Assembly: GCA_043808325.1 (NCBI GenBank)
Contig: JAZDEY010000061.1
Coordinates: 1-57,227, forward strand
DNA from: JAZDEY01 sp043808325 [NCBI: Candidatus Eiseniibacteriota bacterium]
GTDB lineage: Bacteria > Arandabacterota > Arandabacteria > Arandabacterales
Reading direction: 5' to 3'
DNA: 57,227 bases
Under the pieces are notes generated by a model. It searched no databases, was not told the DNA's origin, and saw only the letters and a program-made list of their open reading frames with translations. Both the position numbers and the translations under genes were made by a program. Each line of letters starts with the position of its first letter. The first letter of the stretch is position 1. Shown in pieces: positions 29,508 through 38,014 of this stretch.

Positions 29508-31877
29508 CTAATCGGAGATTCCGGAAGCCGTCTCGAGAATCTCGGTACCGCACTCGGTCTTAAGCTCCAGCGAGCGGCCGTCCGTAACAAGAGTTACAGC
29601 CCCATCAACCGAGGTTCTCAAGGTCTTGAGCCCGGATGCCTCAAGCAAGGCTATCGTGGCCGGCGACGGATGTGACGCAAACTTGGAACCGACCGATATG
29701 ACAGCGATTCCGGCGCCGAGGGCTCTCACGAAGCTCCCGTCCAACGAATTCGGTGCCCCGTGATGAGGAACCTTCAGAACTCTGGAGCGCAGGCGCCTGC
29801 TGCCCAGCGAGTCGGAGCCGGCGAGGATCTCGCGCTGTACCTCCGGCGTGGCATCGCCCGTGAACAGTAGACCGATCCGGCCATAGGTGATTCTCATCAC
29901 GACCGACTGGCCGTTCGCATCTTCCGTAGGTGAGCCCGCCCCAACCTCCCGAGGATAAAGCACCTCCATCACCACACCCCCAGTCTGCCAAGAGTCTCCG
30001 GCCTTGACGGTCCTCACGCCGATCCCCTTGCCTTGCGCCCGCTCGAGGAGGCGCTGGTAGTCCGGTTCCCCACCCAGTCCCCCAACCAGAATCTCCCCAA
30101 CCGCCATACTCTCGAGAAGTGATACCAGTCCGCCATAATGGTCGTCATGGGCATGGCTGACAGTCACCTTGTCTAGCCGGTTTACACCCCTCATGGCCAG
30201 AAAACTCAGGACCTTGTTCTGGGCCTGGCCATAGATCTCGGTGTTGGGGCCTACGTCGATCAGCATGTTCTCACCGCCGGGCATCTCCACGAAGGCGGCA
30301 TCGCCGCTACCCACATAGAGAAATATAACCCTCAAGAGATCGCCGGAGCCCCGGCCCAATGGGATTATGAGGAAGGCGTGCAAACCGACCAGGATAAGGA
30401 GCTTGACCGACCTTCCCATGCGCGGCGTGCCGAAACTGAGAACCGCGACGCTGCTGGAGTAGAGGAGCAACTTTAGAACGCTCGGGCGTCCCGTATAGAT
30501 CAGAGCATGGGGCAGCCGTGTGAGAAAATCGGTCGCGGTTATCGACACATCCGTCATGAAGGCTGAGGCTTTGAGCAGCAGAGTGGCCAGCCTCTCGGAG
30601 AATATCATGGCAAACGAGGCCTCGATGCCGCCGGCGATCGCGACCGTGGTCAGGGGAACCATCACCAGGTTGGCCAAAGGAGCAACCAGCGATGCCCGGC
30701 CGAAATCATATAGTACGATGGGAAGAGTGAAGGCCTGAGCGGTGAGGCACACGATAAACGATGTCGTTAGGTACCGTGCGGCCTTCCGCGGCCAAGATCG
30801 TCCCGTCCCTCTTGATGGGCTTATCTGCGGCACCAGTACCGTCATGCCAAGGACCGCGCCCAGCGAGAGTTGGAACCCGATATCCCAGGCAAAATGCGGA
30901 AAGACAAGCAGCAGAATCGTGCCGGCAAGGCACACACAGTTGGGAAAATCCGTCTTCCACTGGAGGAGTCTGCACAGACTGACCACCAGGAACATGGCCC
31001 CGGCCCTGACCGCCGACGGCTGCGTTCCCGTGAAGATGACATATAGAACTATGGTGAACGCGTAGACCGCCATCAGGGGCACTCTCGGCAGGCCGAAGAC
31101 GCTGAGGAAAGCCGAAATCACCAACAGCACGATACCCACGTGAAGCCCGGAGACCGATATCACGTGATAGGTCCCCGCTTTGATCATAACGGTCTGGACG
31201 TGGGCTGAAAGGTTGGTTCTCTGGCCCAAGAGCATGGCCTCAAGCATACCCGCAGCCTCACCGGGGTATGACTCTCTGATAAGACCCTCCATCTTTTCTC
31301 GCAAAGAGGAAACACAGGCGGCGATGCCGTGCCTGCGCTCATGCCTTATCGCGCTCACGTCCACGGCGCCTACCACCCCGGCTCGGGTGCTCTGTTGCCT
31401 CGGGTTTACTCCACAAGGGTTGAGCCGGTCTCTGGGCGGCTGGAATCTCCCGCAGATTGTGAAATGACTCCCGCCCGGCGGCGCTACCTTCTCAAGTCCC
31501 CGTAGAACCACTTGTCGGCCCAAGAGCGAAAGCGGGCCTACTACCACTTCCCTCACCCCCGCATTGACCCTTTCGGCACAGTCCGCCGCCAGGAACGGCG
31601 TCTCAACCTTGAGAACAACTGGGACTGTCGCCGATGACGCAAGATCGGGCGGAACAGGTGACAGGTTCCATGGGGACTCAGGACTCCTCAGGACCCCCAT
31701 CAAGAAGAAGGATGCCGCCAGTAAGGCAAGGCGAAGCCGAGGGCCGCACGCAAAAACCAGGGCCGTCGCCAGCGCCACGATTTGAATAACAAGCAGGGAA
31801 AGATGCGTACCGACGAGGCTCCCACCGAGGAGACCCGTCCAGAGCGCAGTCAGGAAGAAGAGCGAAGGCCGCCGCAT
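29508..31877 (-). CDS. comEC: ComEC/Rec2 DNA-uptake channel with metallo-beta-lactamase domain
   Basis: Inner-membrane channel for transforming DNA. The ATG at 31877 (MRRPSLFFLTALWTG) is chosen since the first membrane segment starts there; an upstream in-frame extension to 31988 has a Pro/Cys-rich sequence unlike coding DNA. The 789-residue product has the N-terminal DUF4131 region, the central competence domain with about ten membrane segments (ISVSGLHVGIVLLV is its signature), and a C-terminal metallo-beta-lactamase fold with VSHAHDDHYGG. No other competence gene is in the window. It is separated from purN by 157 bases in which I see nothing convincing. Confidence 0.93.
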   Translation of the reverse strand: MRRPSLFFLTALWTGLLGGSLVGTHLSLLVIQIVALATALVFACGPRLRLALLAASFFLMGVLRSPESPWNLSPVPPDLASSATVPVVLKVETPFLAADCAERVNAGVREVVVGPLSLLGRQVVLRGLEKVAPPGGSHFTICGRFQPPRDRLNPCGVNPRQQSTRAGVVGAVDVSAIRHERRHGIAACVSSLREKMEGLIRESYPGEAAGMLEAMLLGQRTNLSAHVQTVMIKAGTYHVISVSGLHVGIVLLVISAFLSVFGLPRVPLMAVYAFTIVLYVIFTGTQPSAVRAGAMFLVVSLCRLLQWKTDFPNCVCLAGTILLLVFPHFAWDIGFQLSLGAVLGMTVLVPQISPSRGTGRSWPRKAARYLTTSFIVCLTAQAFTLPIVLYDFGRASLVAPLANLVMVPLTTVAIAGGIEASFAMIFSERLATLLLKASAFMTDVSITATDFLTRLPHALIYTGRPSVLKLLLYSSSVAVLSFGTPRMGRSVKLLILVGLHAFLIIPLGRGSGDLLRVIFLYVGSGDAAFVEMPGGENMLIDVGPNTEIYGQAQNKVLSFLAMRGVNRLDKVTVSHAHDDHYGGLVSLLESMAVGEILVGGLGGEPDYQRLLERAQGKGIGVRTVKAGDSWQTGGVVMEVLYPREVGAGSPTEDANGQSVVMRITYGRIGLLFTGDATPEVQREILAGSDSLGSRRLRSRVLKVPHHGAPNSLDGSFVRALGAGIAVISVGSKFASHPSPATIALLEASGLKTLRTSVDGAVTLVTDGRSLELKTECGTEILETASGISD

Positions 31878-32162
31878 AGTCCCACCGCAGAATGTCGATA
31901 CCCCAAGATGCCTACCGATAGCAAGAAAAGTGCCTAGCCGCGGGGCTGCGGGCACGGGGTGACAGCAAGGCGGGATTGGCCGTCCCATGAAGCTGGCGGA
32001 AGCTCCGCTGGTAAGAGCGAATCAGTGCCGGATGATGGGGAGCAAATCAGACCGGTTGGGATTGATTAGAATTGTGTGGGGTGAAATTGGACGTCGAGGA
32101 GAACCGCCAGAGTCAACGTCATGTTACGCTGTAAACTCGCATTTACGCTGGCTACGGCGCTC

Positions 32163-32378
32163 TCAATAAGATTTCGAGTTCCGACCGACCCTGGTCATCA
32201 CCTGATCCTTGACCTTCTCGGCCTTGATATCAGGTTTCACACCAGGGTAGTGCGGACATCTATCCGGATGCTTGCTCAGGCAGTAACGTGTCTCCTCGGT
32301 GATCGTGGGAATCACGAAGGTCGTTCGTGCGAGGCACCGGAAGGTCCACAGACCTGTTAAGAAAGGACATGCTGCCAT
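32163..32378 (-). CDS. Small four-cysteine protein
   Basis: A 71-residue soluble protein with Cys4, Cys15, Cys33 and Cys41 in the pattern CPFL...C...RYCLSKHPDRCPHY. Short proteins with this CPxL/YC-x(5-7)-CPxY layout are common in delta-proteobacteria and candidate phyla and have no assigned function. The cysteines could bind zinc or an iron-sulfur cluster. GGGGGT precedes the ATG with good spacing. A FliA/SigD-like promoter stands 42-67 bases upstream, nearly identical to the one ahead of the receiver gene next door, which suggests coordinated expression. Confidence 0.65.
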   Translation of the reverse strand: MAACPFLTGLWTFRCLARTTFVIPTITEETRYCLSKHPDRCPHYPGVKPDIKAEKVKDQVMTRVGRNSKSY

Positions 32379-32419
32379 CTCTTACCCCCTATCTTCTCTG
32401 ACGTCCTTGCACAGAGAAG

Positions 32420-32445
32420 ATCGGCGGGTTTCTGACTGCAATTTA
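32420..32445 (-). promoter_or_regulatory. FliA/SigD-like promoter upstream of the four-cysteine protein
   Basis: Minus strand TAAA (32442-32445), 16 bases, GCCGAT (32420-32425). The Bacillus SigD consensus is TAAA-N14-16-GCCGATAT and E. coli FliA uses TAAA-N15-GCCGATAA. The start would fall about 33 bases before the ATG. The bases flanking the -10 (AAACCCGCCGATCTTCTCT) are shared with the site at 32988-33015. Confidence 0.5.
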
Positions 32446-32557
32446 GTTAAATCGGCGGCCGCCAGGTCGCTCGTCGGTCAACCGGCGTGACAGGCGCTGA
32501 GCGATTCACCGGGTCGGCGAATGATTCGAACGATCGGCGAGGCAGCGCTGCGGGGAT

Positions 32558-32932
32558 TCAGATCTTGGCGCTGAAGACGCTGGAGAGAGTGCTCTCAATC
32601 TTGGTAAGCGTGCAGGGTTTGGAGATGTAGCCGTTGGCGCCCTCCCGCATCACCCGCTTCTCGGTGTGGAAGGTTCCATACCCAGTGATGATAACCACCG
32701 GAAGTTCGGCTTTGTTAGCCTTGATCGCTCTCAAGAGAGCCGTGCCGTCCATGCCGGGCATGTTGAGATCGGTGAGCACCAGGTCGAACTGAGATGCCTG
32801 CATCAACCGAAGCGCTTCCTCCCCACCCTCGGCGAGTGCAACCTCGTAGCCGATGACCTCCAGCATGTCCTTAAGGAGCGACCTCATGCTCTCCTGATCG
32901 TCGACGACTAGTATTCTCCGCCTATCATCCAT
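32558..32932 (-). CDS. CheY-like single-domain response regulator
   Basis: A 124-residue stand-alone receiver domain. The acidic pocket is Asp11/Asp12, the phosphorylation site is Asp55 (VLTDLNMPG), and the switch residues Thr83 and Lys105 (ISKPC) are intact, so it should be phosphorylated normally. There is no output domain; it probably acts through protein contacts. No kinase is in the window. A FliA/SigD-like promoter lies 56-83 bases upstream, which would suit a chemotaxis or motility-related role, but this is inference. Confidence 0.92.
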   Translation of the reverse strand: MDDRRRILVVDDQESMRSLLKDMLEVIGYEVALAEGGEEALRLMQASQFDLVLTDLNMPGMDGTALLRAIKANKAELPVVIITGYGTFHTEKRVMREGANGYISKPCTLTKIESTLSSVFSAKI

Positions 32933-32987
32933 GACTCATCCCCGTGCTGCAATTACTCTGGCCGGTAAGATGTTGCTTCTGAAGAGA

Positions 32988-33015
32988 GAATCGGCAGGTT
33001 TATGATATATCTTTA
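32988..33015 (-). promoter_or_regulatory. FliA/SigD-like promoter of the response regulator
   Basis: Minus strand TAAA (33012-33015), 16 bases, GCCGATTC (32988-32995). The spacing is the same as at 32420-32445, and AAACCTGCCGATTCTCTCT is shared with only three changes. The start would lie near 32980, about 48 bases before the ATG at 32932. Confidence 0.5.
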
Positions 33016-33034
33016 GGTAATTGAAGGGTAAAGG

Positions 33035-33166
33035 CTAGAGGACTTCCCAGTCGAACTCGTCCTTTTCGCGGTCGTAAAAGACCCTTACGGTATCGCCATC
33101 CTCCACTTCCACTTCTTCCTCGATGTCGACATTCTCGAAGTCCGTGATTATCAGTGTTATCCTCAT
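33035..33166 (-). CDS. Acidic 43-residue protein of unknown function
   Basis: A short gene with an ATG at 33166 and GGGGAG six bases upstream. The product starts MRITLIITDFENVDIEEEVE and ends VRVFYDREKDEFDWEVL. About a third of residues are Asp or Glu, and the alternating pattern suggests a small beta fold. I do not recognise a family. It is the last of three tiny genes (31, 61 and 43 codons) that read together from the promoter at 33526-33554. Its downstream side runs into the receiver promoter. Confidence 0.6.
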   Translation of the reverse strand: MRITLIITDFENVDIEEEVEVEDGDTVRVFYDREKDEFDWEVL

Positions 33167-33189
33167 GAATATCTCCCCTCAAGCCGCTG

Positions 33190-33375
33190 CTACCACGACA
33201 CGGGCTTGAAAAAGTCAGGTACGATATACAGGAGTATCCCGTGAATCACCAGCACAAGACCCACTATCGCCACGAGGCCATAAAGCACGCCCTGGGCCTG
33301 CTTCGCTCGCGAAAACCGCGAGAGCCCAAAATATACGAGGACGATTCCCAAAGCCAGCTCAAGCAATCTCAGCAT
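33190..33375 (-). CDS. Small two-span membrane protein
   Basis: A 61-residue protein with two hydrophobic helices (about 4-19 and 31-52) joined by a basic loop (SRFSRAKQAQG). Both ends should face the same side, outside the cytoplasm by the positive-inside rule. GAGGG lies upstream of the ATG with slightly long spacing. No family recognised. It lies between the 31-codon and 43-codon genes in the same direction, so it may be part of a small membrane-associated set. Confidence 0.6.
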   Translation of the reverse strand: MLRLLELALGIVLVYFGLSRFSRAKQAQGVLYGLVAIVGLVLVIHGILLYIVPDFFKPVSW

Positions 33376-33404
33376 AACGACAAGCCCTCTGTCCGATCAC
33401 CCAC

Positions 33405-33500
33405 TTACAGTTTTTGTATAACGACGTAGTACAGGCCTGTCAAGAAAAATAGGCCGAGCACGAAGAGCAGCGCGTAACTGATGATATCTTCCGTCGACAT
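33405..33500 (-). CDS. Single-span 31-residue membrane protein
   Basis: A very short gene: ATG at 33500 after GGGGGCCT, ending at 33405. The peptide begins MSTEDIISYALLFVLGLFF and continues LTGLYYVVIQKL; one helix spans about residues 6-28. Size and shape recall accessory subunits of membrane complexes (CcoQ or KdpF types), but no sequence match is claimed. A good sigma70 promoter directly upstream, including a start about 20 bases before the ATG, supports the gene. Confidence 0.6.
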   Translation of the reverse strand: MSTEDIISYALLFVLGLFFLTGLYYVVIQKL

Positions 33501-33525
33501 AGGCCCCCGCCTTTCCGAACGAGAC

Positions 33526-33554
33526 TAATTAACACACAAAGACCGTGAAGTCAA
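33526..33554 (-). promoter_or_regulatory. Sigma70 promoter of the three small genes
   Basis: Minus strand TTGACT (33549-33554), 17 bases, TAATTA (33526-33531). The start would lie near 33519, some 20 bases before the ATG at 33500. Confidence 0.6.
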
Positions 33555-33781
33555 TAAGGCGCCGGGGGGCTCTTCTTGCCGATCAACGAGAGCCCGACCA
33601 GGCCCCCGGCAAAGGCCCGCATGCTCTCGCTGTACTGGTCAAGCCCTCTATGCTGCAAAGAACGGCCGCCGCGACGTCTGATTGAACATCTATGATACAC
33701 TACGGTTGGATTCTTCGCACTTGGTCTGTGATCACATGCTATGCCGAGAGCAGCCGAAATGCGGGGATTTGCGGCGGACTA

Positions 33782-35686
33782 TCATTTGAGGAGGACAATC
33801 TTGCGGGTGAAGGTCTTCTCCCGGGTTTCTACATGCAGAAAATAGACGCCGGGTACTTCGGGAACACCCCCTCTTGCGTTCTGGCCGATCCCGAGATCTA
33901 GACCTTCTTCCAGTTTACCCTCATAGACCGTGCGGACGAGTCTACCCGTTGCATCGTAGATCTTGACGGAACAAAACCCTTCTAGAGAGGTGAGCTGGTT
34001 CGCTTCGAGGGTGAGGGTCATGTTACTTGAGAGCACCATGGGCTGAGGGTAAATCACCAGATTGCTCTCCTCAACATTCGCATTAGCCTTGCTGTTGCTG
34101 TCGCTTACTACCTTGCTCCCTTTCTCGAAGTCAATCACCTTGGTCAGGTACAAAGTGTCTGCGCCGACGGGAAGGTAGTCCGGCCCTCCAACAGATACCC
34201 TGAGACAGTACGTGCCCAGGGTAAGCGACGAGGGCACCCTAAGACCCATCTTCACGGTATCGGTCTCACACGCACCTACGAGGGTCTGAAAGGGCATCCC
34301 AGATGCGACCACGCGTCCGCGGTCGCTGACTTCCGCCCAGGCGTAGCTCTGAGCCGCATTGGCCGAAGGATTGCTGATCACAATCTCGAACTGGACGGCG
34401 CGTTGCCGCTGATCGAACTCGCGTTCAGAGGCTTGCTGATTGAGGGTGATCCCGAGGGGTCCCGGCAAACGATGGGTCCTGATCAGCCCATCCTCAGGCA
34501 GCATCCAGGTTCCGTCTTCCAGGACCACGTACTGCTGCCAAGGGTTGCAGATCACACTCGCGTTCTCGAATTCTCGTCTCCACACCGGACACATCGCCCC
34601 GCCGACCTGGCTCTGGATGGTATCCAGGTATGCCGGGGCGATGGGATCGCCCAGGTCAAGGTCGTAGTAGTCCTGCCACCACAGCGACCCTCCGACGCCA
34701 CCGTCCATGAAATAGTAGCCGTCACCCAGGAGAGCGCTGGCCAGGGTGAAGCGCATGAACTGCTCGAAAGATCCGGAAGACGGGTCGCGGTATAATCCGA
34801 GATTGTCGTACTTCCAGTAGCAGAGCATCATCGACGCGTTGAGCGGTTCGTGCAGGAATCTCTGACACCCCGTTATATAGCCATAAATGGAGTACATGTT
34901 GGCCTCCCAGTCATCGGGACTACGCGGGAAATTCTCGCGGATTGTGCCGTTGGCATATTGAAACATGGTGTTGTTGCCGTTGGGCAGGATGATGCACGAG
35001 GCACCTGCTTCGGTCCTCAGCGTGGATAGAAGGACCTCTACTCCGCTTTTCCACCAAAGATAGAGACTATCTGGGTCATCGGCCACGCCGTCGCGATCAC
35101 AGTCGACCGCTGCCGGCAACTGGCGGAAGAATCTCGGCGTGTTGTAGAGCCATCGTATGTCTTCGTCGAGGCCGTCCAGGAAGACCCCATTCCATAGGCC
35201 GCCCGCCATCATCTGGTGAGCGATGTAACGCGCGAGCCACTGAGCCAGAATCTCGCCGGACTCATCGGGACGGCATCTGGTGCTCAGGTTAAGAAACCAG
35301 AGGTAACTCTCATCGCCAATCCGGTTGCCACTGGTGTCATAGAGCCACCAGTCGGCCTGGTGTATCTTGCTCCAATAATCGGCCAGCGTGGGACTGGTTG
35401 TATCCTCTATTGCCCAAATGAGCCCTGCGGGGACATACGCCACTATCTTGATTTCAGGATTGAGGGTCCGCAGATTGACTAAGAGCTCAGGCATCAAGTC
35501 CTGGACACTGACGGTAAGACCCACGATGTCCCACTTGCTCAAGGCCGGCGCATATTCCGGCTGCGCGTCCGCTTCGAAGAGATTGCCGACACGCGGATAT
35601 GAGTGGTCCGCGTAGCAGAGACCACCGAGAGCGACAACCAGACCAAGCAGAACCACGATCGATGCGGCCCGAGTTTTCATTCGCAT
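33782..35686 (-). CDS. Secreted glycosidase-like TIM-barrel protein with type IX-like sorting tail
   Basis: A 634-residue exported protein. ATG at 35686 (MRMKTRAASIVVLLGLVV) is chosen for AGGAG just upstream; the extension to 35845 reads like noise. After the signal peptide comes a domain resembling the putative glycoside hydrolase group GHL15 (PEIKIVAYVPAG, WNGVFLDGLDED, ANMYSIYGYITGCQRF). An Ig-like region (about 450-560) follows, then a C-terminal YPQPMVLSSNMTLTL...VKIYDATGRLVRTV...GVYFLHVET...RKIVLLK pattern, the type A sorting domain of type IX secretion. The Asp/Glu residues in FLDGLDED could be catalytic, but the substrate is unknown. No sugar-uptake genes are adjacent. Confidence 0.75.
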   Translation of the reverse strand: MRMKTRAASIVVLLGLVVALGGLCYADHSYPRVGNLFEADAQPEYAPALSKWDIVGLTVSVQDLMPELLVNLRTLNPEIKIVAYVPAGLIWAIEDTTSPTLADYWSKIHQADWWLYDTSGNRIGDESYLWFLNLSTRCRPDESGEILAQWLARYIAHQMMAGGLWNGVFLDGLDEDIRWLYNTPRFFRQLPAAVDCDRDGVADDPDSLYLWWKSGVEVLLSTLRTEAGASCIILPNGNNTMFQYANGTIRENFPRSPDDWEANMYSIYGYITGCQRFLHEPLNASMMLCYWKYDNLGLYRDPSSGSFEQFMRFTLASALLGDGYYFMDGGVGGSLWWQDYYDLDLGDPIAPAYLDTIQSQVGGAMCPVWRREFENASVICNPWQQYVVLEDGTWMLPEDGLIRTHRLPGPLGITLNQQASEREFDQRQRAVQFEIVISNPSANAAQSYAWAEVSDRGRVVASGMPFQTLVGACETDTVKMGLRVPSSLTLGTYCLRVSVGGPDYLPVGADTLYLTKVIDFEKGSKVVSDSNSKANANVEESNLVIYPQPMVLSSNMTLTLEANQLTSLEGFCSVKIYDATGRLVRTVYEGKLEEGLDLGIGQNARGGVPEVPGVYFLHVETREKTFTRKIVLLK

Positions 35687-36043
35687 GTTCCTTCTCCTGC
35701 GCGTCAGGGATGCCATGACGGCCGAGTCTTCACTTGGGCGATGCCAGCGTGAGTATTCATTCCGAGCGGTCACCAGCTGGACGCCAACAGCAAACTCTGT
35801 GCCAGGTAGCCGCGGCGCGGGATATCCGCAGACCCGCGAGAACACTGGCGGTAGCGCATGATCGACTGGCTCCGGCCAAGATCTCCCAGCCGAGTTGCGA
35901 TGTGCCCCAGAAGCCGGCAGGAGTCAGTGCAAAACACAGCGCGCGAGACCCGCCCGCGACTGGTTAGCCGGGCCCGCAGGGCCGATTGTCCGGCCGCTCC
36001 TTAGGCTCTCACGAGTGCGCGAAAACGGGAGTATTGCGGCGAA
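35687..36043. other. 357-base gap without a recognisable gene
   Basis: Between the secreted glycosidase-like gene and the URO-D gene I find no ORF with a ribosome site and no tRNA. A short hairpin GGCCGGACAATCGGCC occurs at 35977-35992 and may help end the upstream transcript. The promoter of the secreted protein must lie here, but no clear boxes stand out. Confidence 0.5.
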
Positions 36044-37111
36044 TCAATAGGCGCCGTACTGCCTAACCAGCTCGAGCACCCGCTTGTACCTTTGGAGGTC
36101 TATTTTGGGAGGCACCGAGTGATCGGAGTGATATATGTAACCGCCACCCAGCTTGCCCAGACCGACCTTAAGCCTGATCTCCTCTTCAGCTTCTTTTTCA
36201 CCTCTGGCGATGGCTTCGTAGTCGACGTTTCCCATCATCACAAGTCTGCCGCCATACTTCTTCTTGAGATCAAGAAGATTCATGTTGGCTTTGGCTTCGA
36301 GGGGCTGAAGGCAGCGTATGCCGGCCTCGATCAAGAGATCGATCACAGCATGCAGGTTCCCGTCGCTGTGGTATATCACCGGCAGGCCGCGCTCGGTGAA
36401 GAACCCCACCAGTCTCTTGTGAAACGGGAACAGCATTTCACGATACATCCTGGGCGAGAAGAACGTACCTTTGGAGTAGGCGATGTCGCCCCAGATCCAC
36501 CCGCCGTCTACCTCGTAGCCCTGTGCCAGCAGGTCCTCACACGCAGCAAGGTTCATGTCGGTGACAGTCTTGAAGACATCAAGCACAAGATCCGGTTCGA
36601 GCTTCATGGCTTCCATAAGGTAGGTGGGACCAAGCTTTGACCAGGAGGCTTCAATCGGATCGTGAAGGGTGGCAACAACGAATCTATCACTCTCCCGATA
36701 GGACCGGTAACGATCGGGGAGATCGGCCGGCAGCCGGCCCTCGATCGACAGCATCCGGGGCTTGAGCTCTTGCCAGGCTTGCTTGCTTCCAACTTTGAAG
36801 GACACCAGGCCGGGAGTCGAGGTCTTGCCCTTGATGTACTTGAGCACCGCACCGTCCCTGGTCTGCTTGGATATGTACCTCTCGTCTTCGCCGAGGACCC
36901 TCTCCTCCAGCAGGAATGACGGATCGACGGGGATGTGCCTGATCTCCATGCCAAAGTACTCCCACAGCGCATCCTTGTCCTCGGCGATCTTCTCGGGGAG
37001 CCCTTCCGCCTGCCAGCGCGCCAGCGCCTCATCCCAGTAACCGTCATGCATCGGCACGCGGTCGGGAATTCCGCCGGCCATCACTGTGCTTATTCTCTCT
37101 CGTGATGTCAT
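36044..37111 (-). CDS. Uroporphyrinogen decarboxylase-family protein (methyltransferase-like)
   Basis: A 355-residue URO-D fold protein. The C-terminal half has VIYHSDGNLHAVIDLLIEAG, LVMMGNVDYEAIARG and GGYIYHSDHSVPPKI, as in the group that includes the corrinoid methyltransferases MtaA/MtbA and many unassigned relatives in anaerobes. The arginine-rich N-terminal motif of true HemE is absent, so haem synthesis is unlikely. His in HSDGN and HSDHS could bind zinc for methyl transfer, which is inference. Start overlaps the end of the CPBP protease gene by four bases, so they are probably cotranslated. No corrinoid protein is nearby. Confidence 0.8.
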   Translation of the reverse strand: MTSRERISTVMAGGIPDRVPMHDGYWDEALARWQAEGLPEKIAEDKDALWEYFGMEIRHIPVDPSFLLEERVLGEDERYISKQTRDGAVLKYIKGKTSTPGLVSFKVGSKQAWQELKPRMLSIEGRLPADLPDRYRSYRESDRFVVATLHDPIEASWSKLGPTYLMEAMKLEPDLVLDVFKTVTDMNLAACEDLLAQGYEVDGGWIWGDIAYSKGTFFSPRMYREMLFPFHKRLVGFFTERGLPVIYHSDGNLHAVIDLLIEAGIRCLQPLEAKANMNLLDLKKKYGGRLVMMGNVDYEAIARGEKEAEEEIRLKVGLGKLGGGYIYHSDHSVPPKIDLQRYKRVLELVRQYGAY

Positions 37112-37980
37112 CGTCCCTCGCCGCCATCCCGTCCGTCAGATGAAAAGGAACCGGATGACGCTTCTCCCGCCGCGCTGGGACCTATGGCGAAGGACTGGCC
37201 CTGTGCCGTTGGGGCGCCTTCTTTCCACAGCGCTCTGAGAAGCACCAGGAATATCACAGCAGATGCCGCAATCATCCACAGAGGAGCGGGTCGCTCTTCC
37301 CGTGCCCAGAGCGGCATGGACGCCTCGCCGTAGGTCTCTTCTACGAAAATGGCAACGATCGCCAGGCAGTTGATTGTGAAGTGGGCAACCACTGGAGGCA
37401 GCAACGATTGACTCCTCCAGTAGAGCACACCGAGAAACAGACCCAGAATGAATGCCGCAGGCAGCCGCCAGACGGTGTGCAGCACTCCGAACACCATCGA
37501 GGTCACGAGGATCGCACCCCACCCACCGAGCCTGGATGTGAGGCTCCTCTGGAGTATCCCTCGAAAGACGAATTCCTCGCAGAGCGCCGCTCCCACCGCA
37601 GCAACCAGGACTACGTAGAAGAGCTCGGGCAGGCTGCGCGCCCGTATGATTTCATCCAAGCCCTTGACAATCTCGGGCGGGACTTTGTACCGGGATGCGA
37701 CAACGGCTTCGAGGCTCATCGCCGGGATAACGATCGCGAAACTTGCGAGCACTGCATAGAGCACGAACCGCGCCCGGGCAAGCCCCAGGTTTACGTACGG
37801 CCGGATCCCGCCCGTCATGCTCCGGACGAGAAGACCGGCGACCCCACCCAACACAACCGTGGAGATCAAGGTGCCCGTTCTCGCAGACACTGAAGTCCCG
37901 AGCACCACGACCGACAGAGTCGAGATCAGATACGAAATCCCACAGATCAGTATGCCTTCAATCGGCCGCAGATTTCTCAC
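37108..37980 (-). CDS. CPBP (CAAX-like) intramembrane metalloprotease
   Basis: A 290-residue membrane protein with about seven hydrophobic segments. The family motifs are complete: Glu135-Glu136 and Arg140 in LCEEFVFRG, His168 in FGVLHTVW, and His200 with Asn204 in VVAHFTIN; these bind the metal and water. A charged 40-residue tail rich in Gly/Ser ends the protein. Substrates of bacterial members are mostly unknown. It lies 34 bases after the NucS-like gene and overlaps the URO-D gene, so it could belong to the transcript that begins with the flavin reductase. Confidence 0.87.
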   Translation of the reverse strand: MRNLRPIEGILICGISYLISTLSVVVLGTSVSARTGTLISTVVLGGVAGLLVRSMTGGIRPYVNLGLARARFVLYAVLASFAIVIPAMSLEAVVASRYKVPPEIVKGLDEIIRARSLPELFYVVLVAAVGAALCEEFVFRGILQRSLTSRLGGWGAILVTSMVFGVLHTVWRLPAAFILGLFLGVLYWRSQSLLPPVVAHFTINCLAIVAIFVEETYGEASMPLWAREERPAPLWMIAASAVIFLVLLRALWKEGAPTAQGQSFAIGPSAAGEASSGSFSSDGRDGGEGR

Positions 37981-38014
37981 TATGTTCTAGGCGATGGCCG
38001 CTCTCAGAGTGCAC

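Noticed and set aside
29304-29675. Plus-strand frame of 123 codons between purN and comEC
   Set aside because: It overlaps the start of purN and the end of comEC, has no ribosome site, and no recognisable motif; it looks like a shadow frame.
31878-31988. 37-codon upstream extension of comEC
   Set aside because: The extension has a Pro/Cys-rich sequence and no ribosome site; the first membrane helix follows the ATG at 31877.
33556-33660. Minus-strand peptide MRAFAGGLVGLSLIGKK upstream of the small genes
   Set aside because: Only 22-34 codons, no ribosome site, and it lies upstream of the promoter used by the next gene. It could be a decayed gene, but support is too thin.
36044-37111. HemE (haem biosynthesis) for the URO-D protein
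   Set aside because: It lacks the Arg-rich N-terminal HemE motif, and its HSDGN/HSDHS motifs fit the methyltransferase-like branch.
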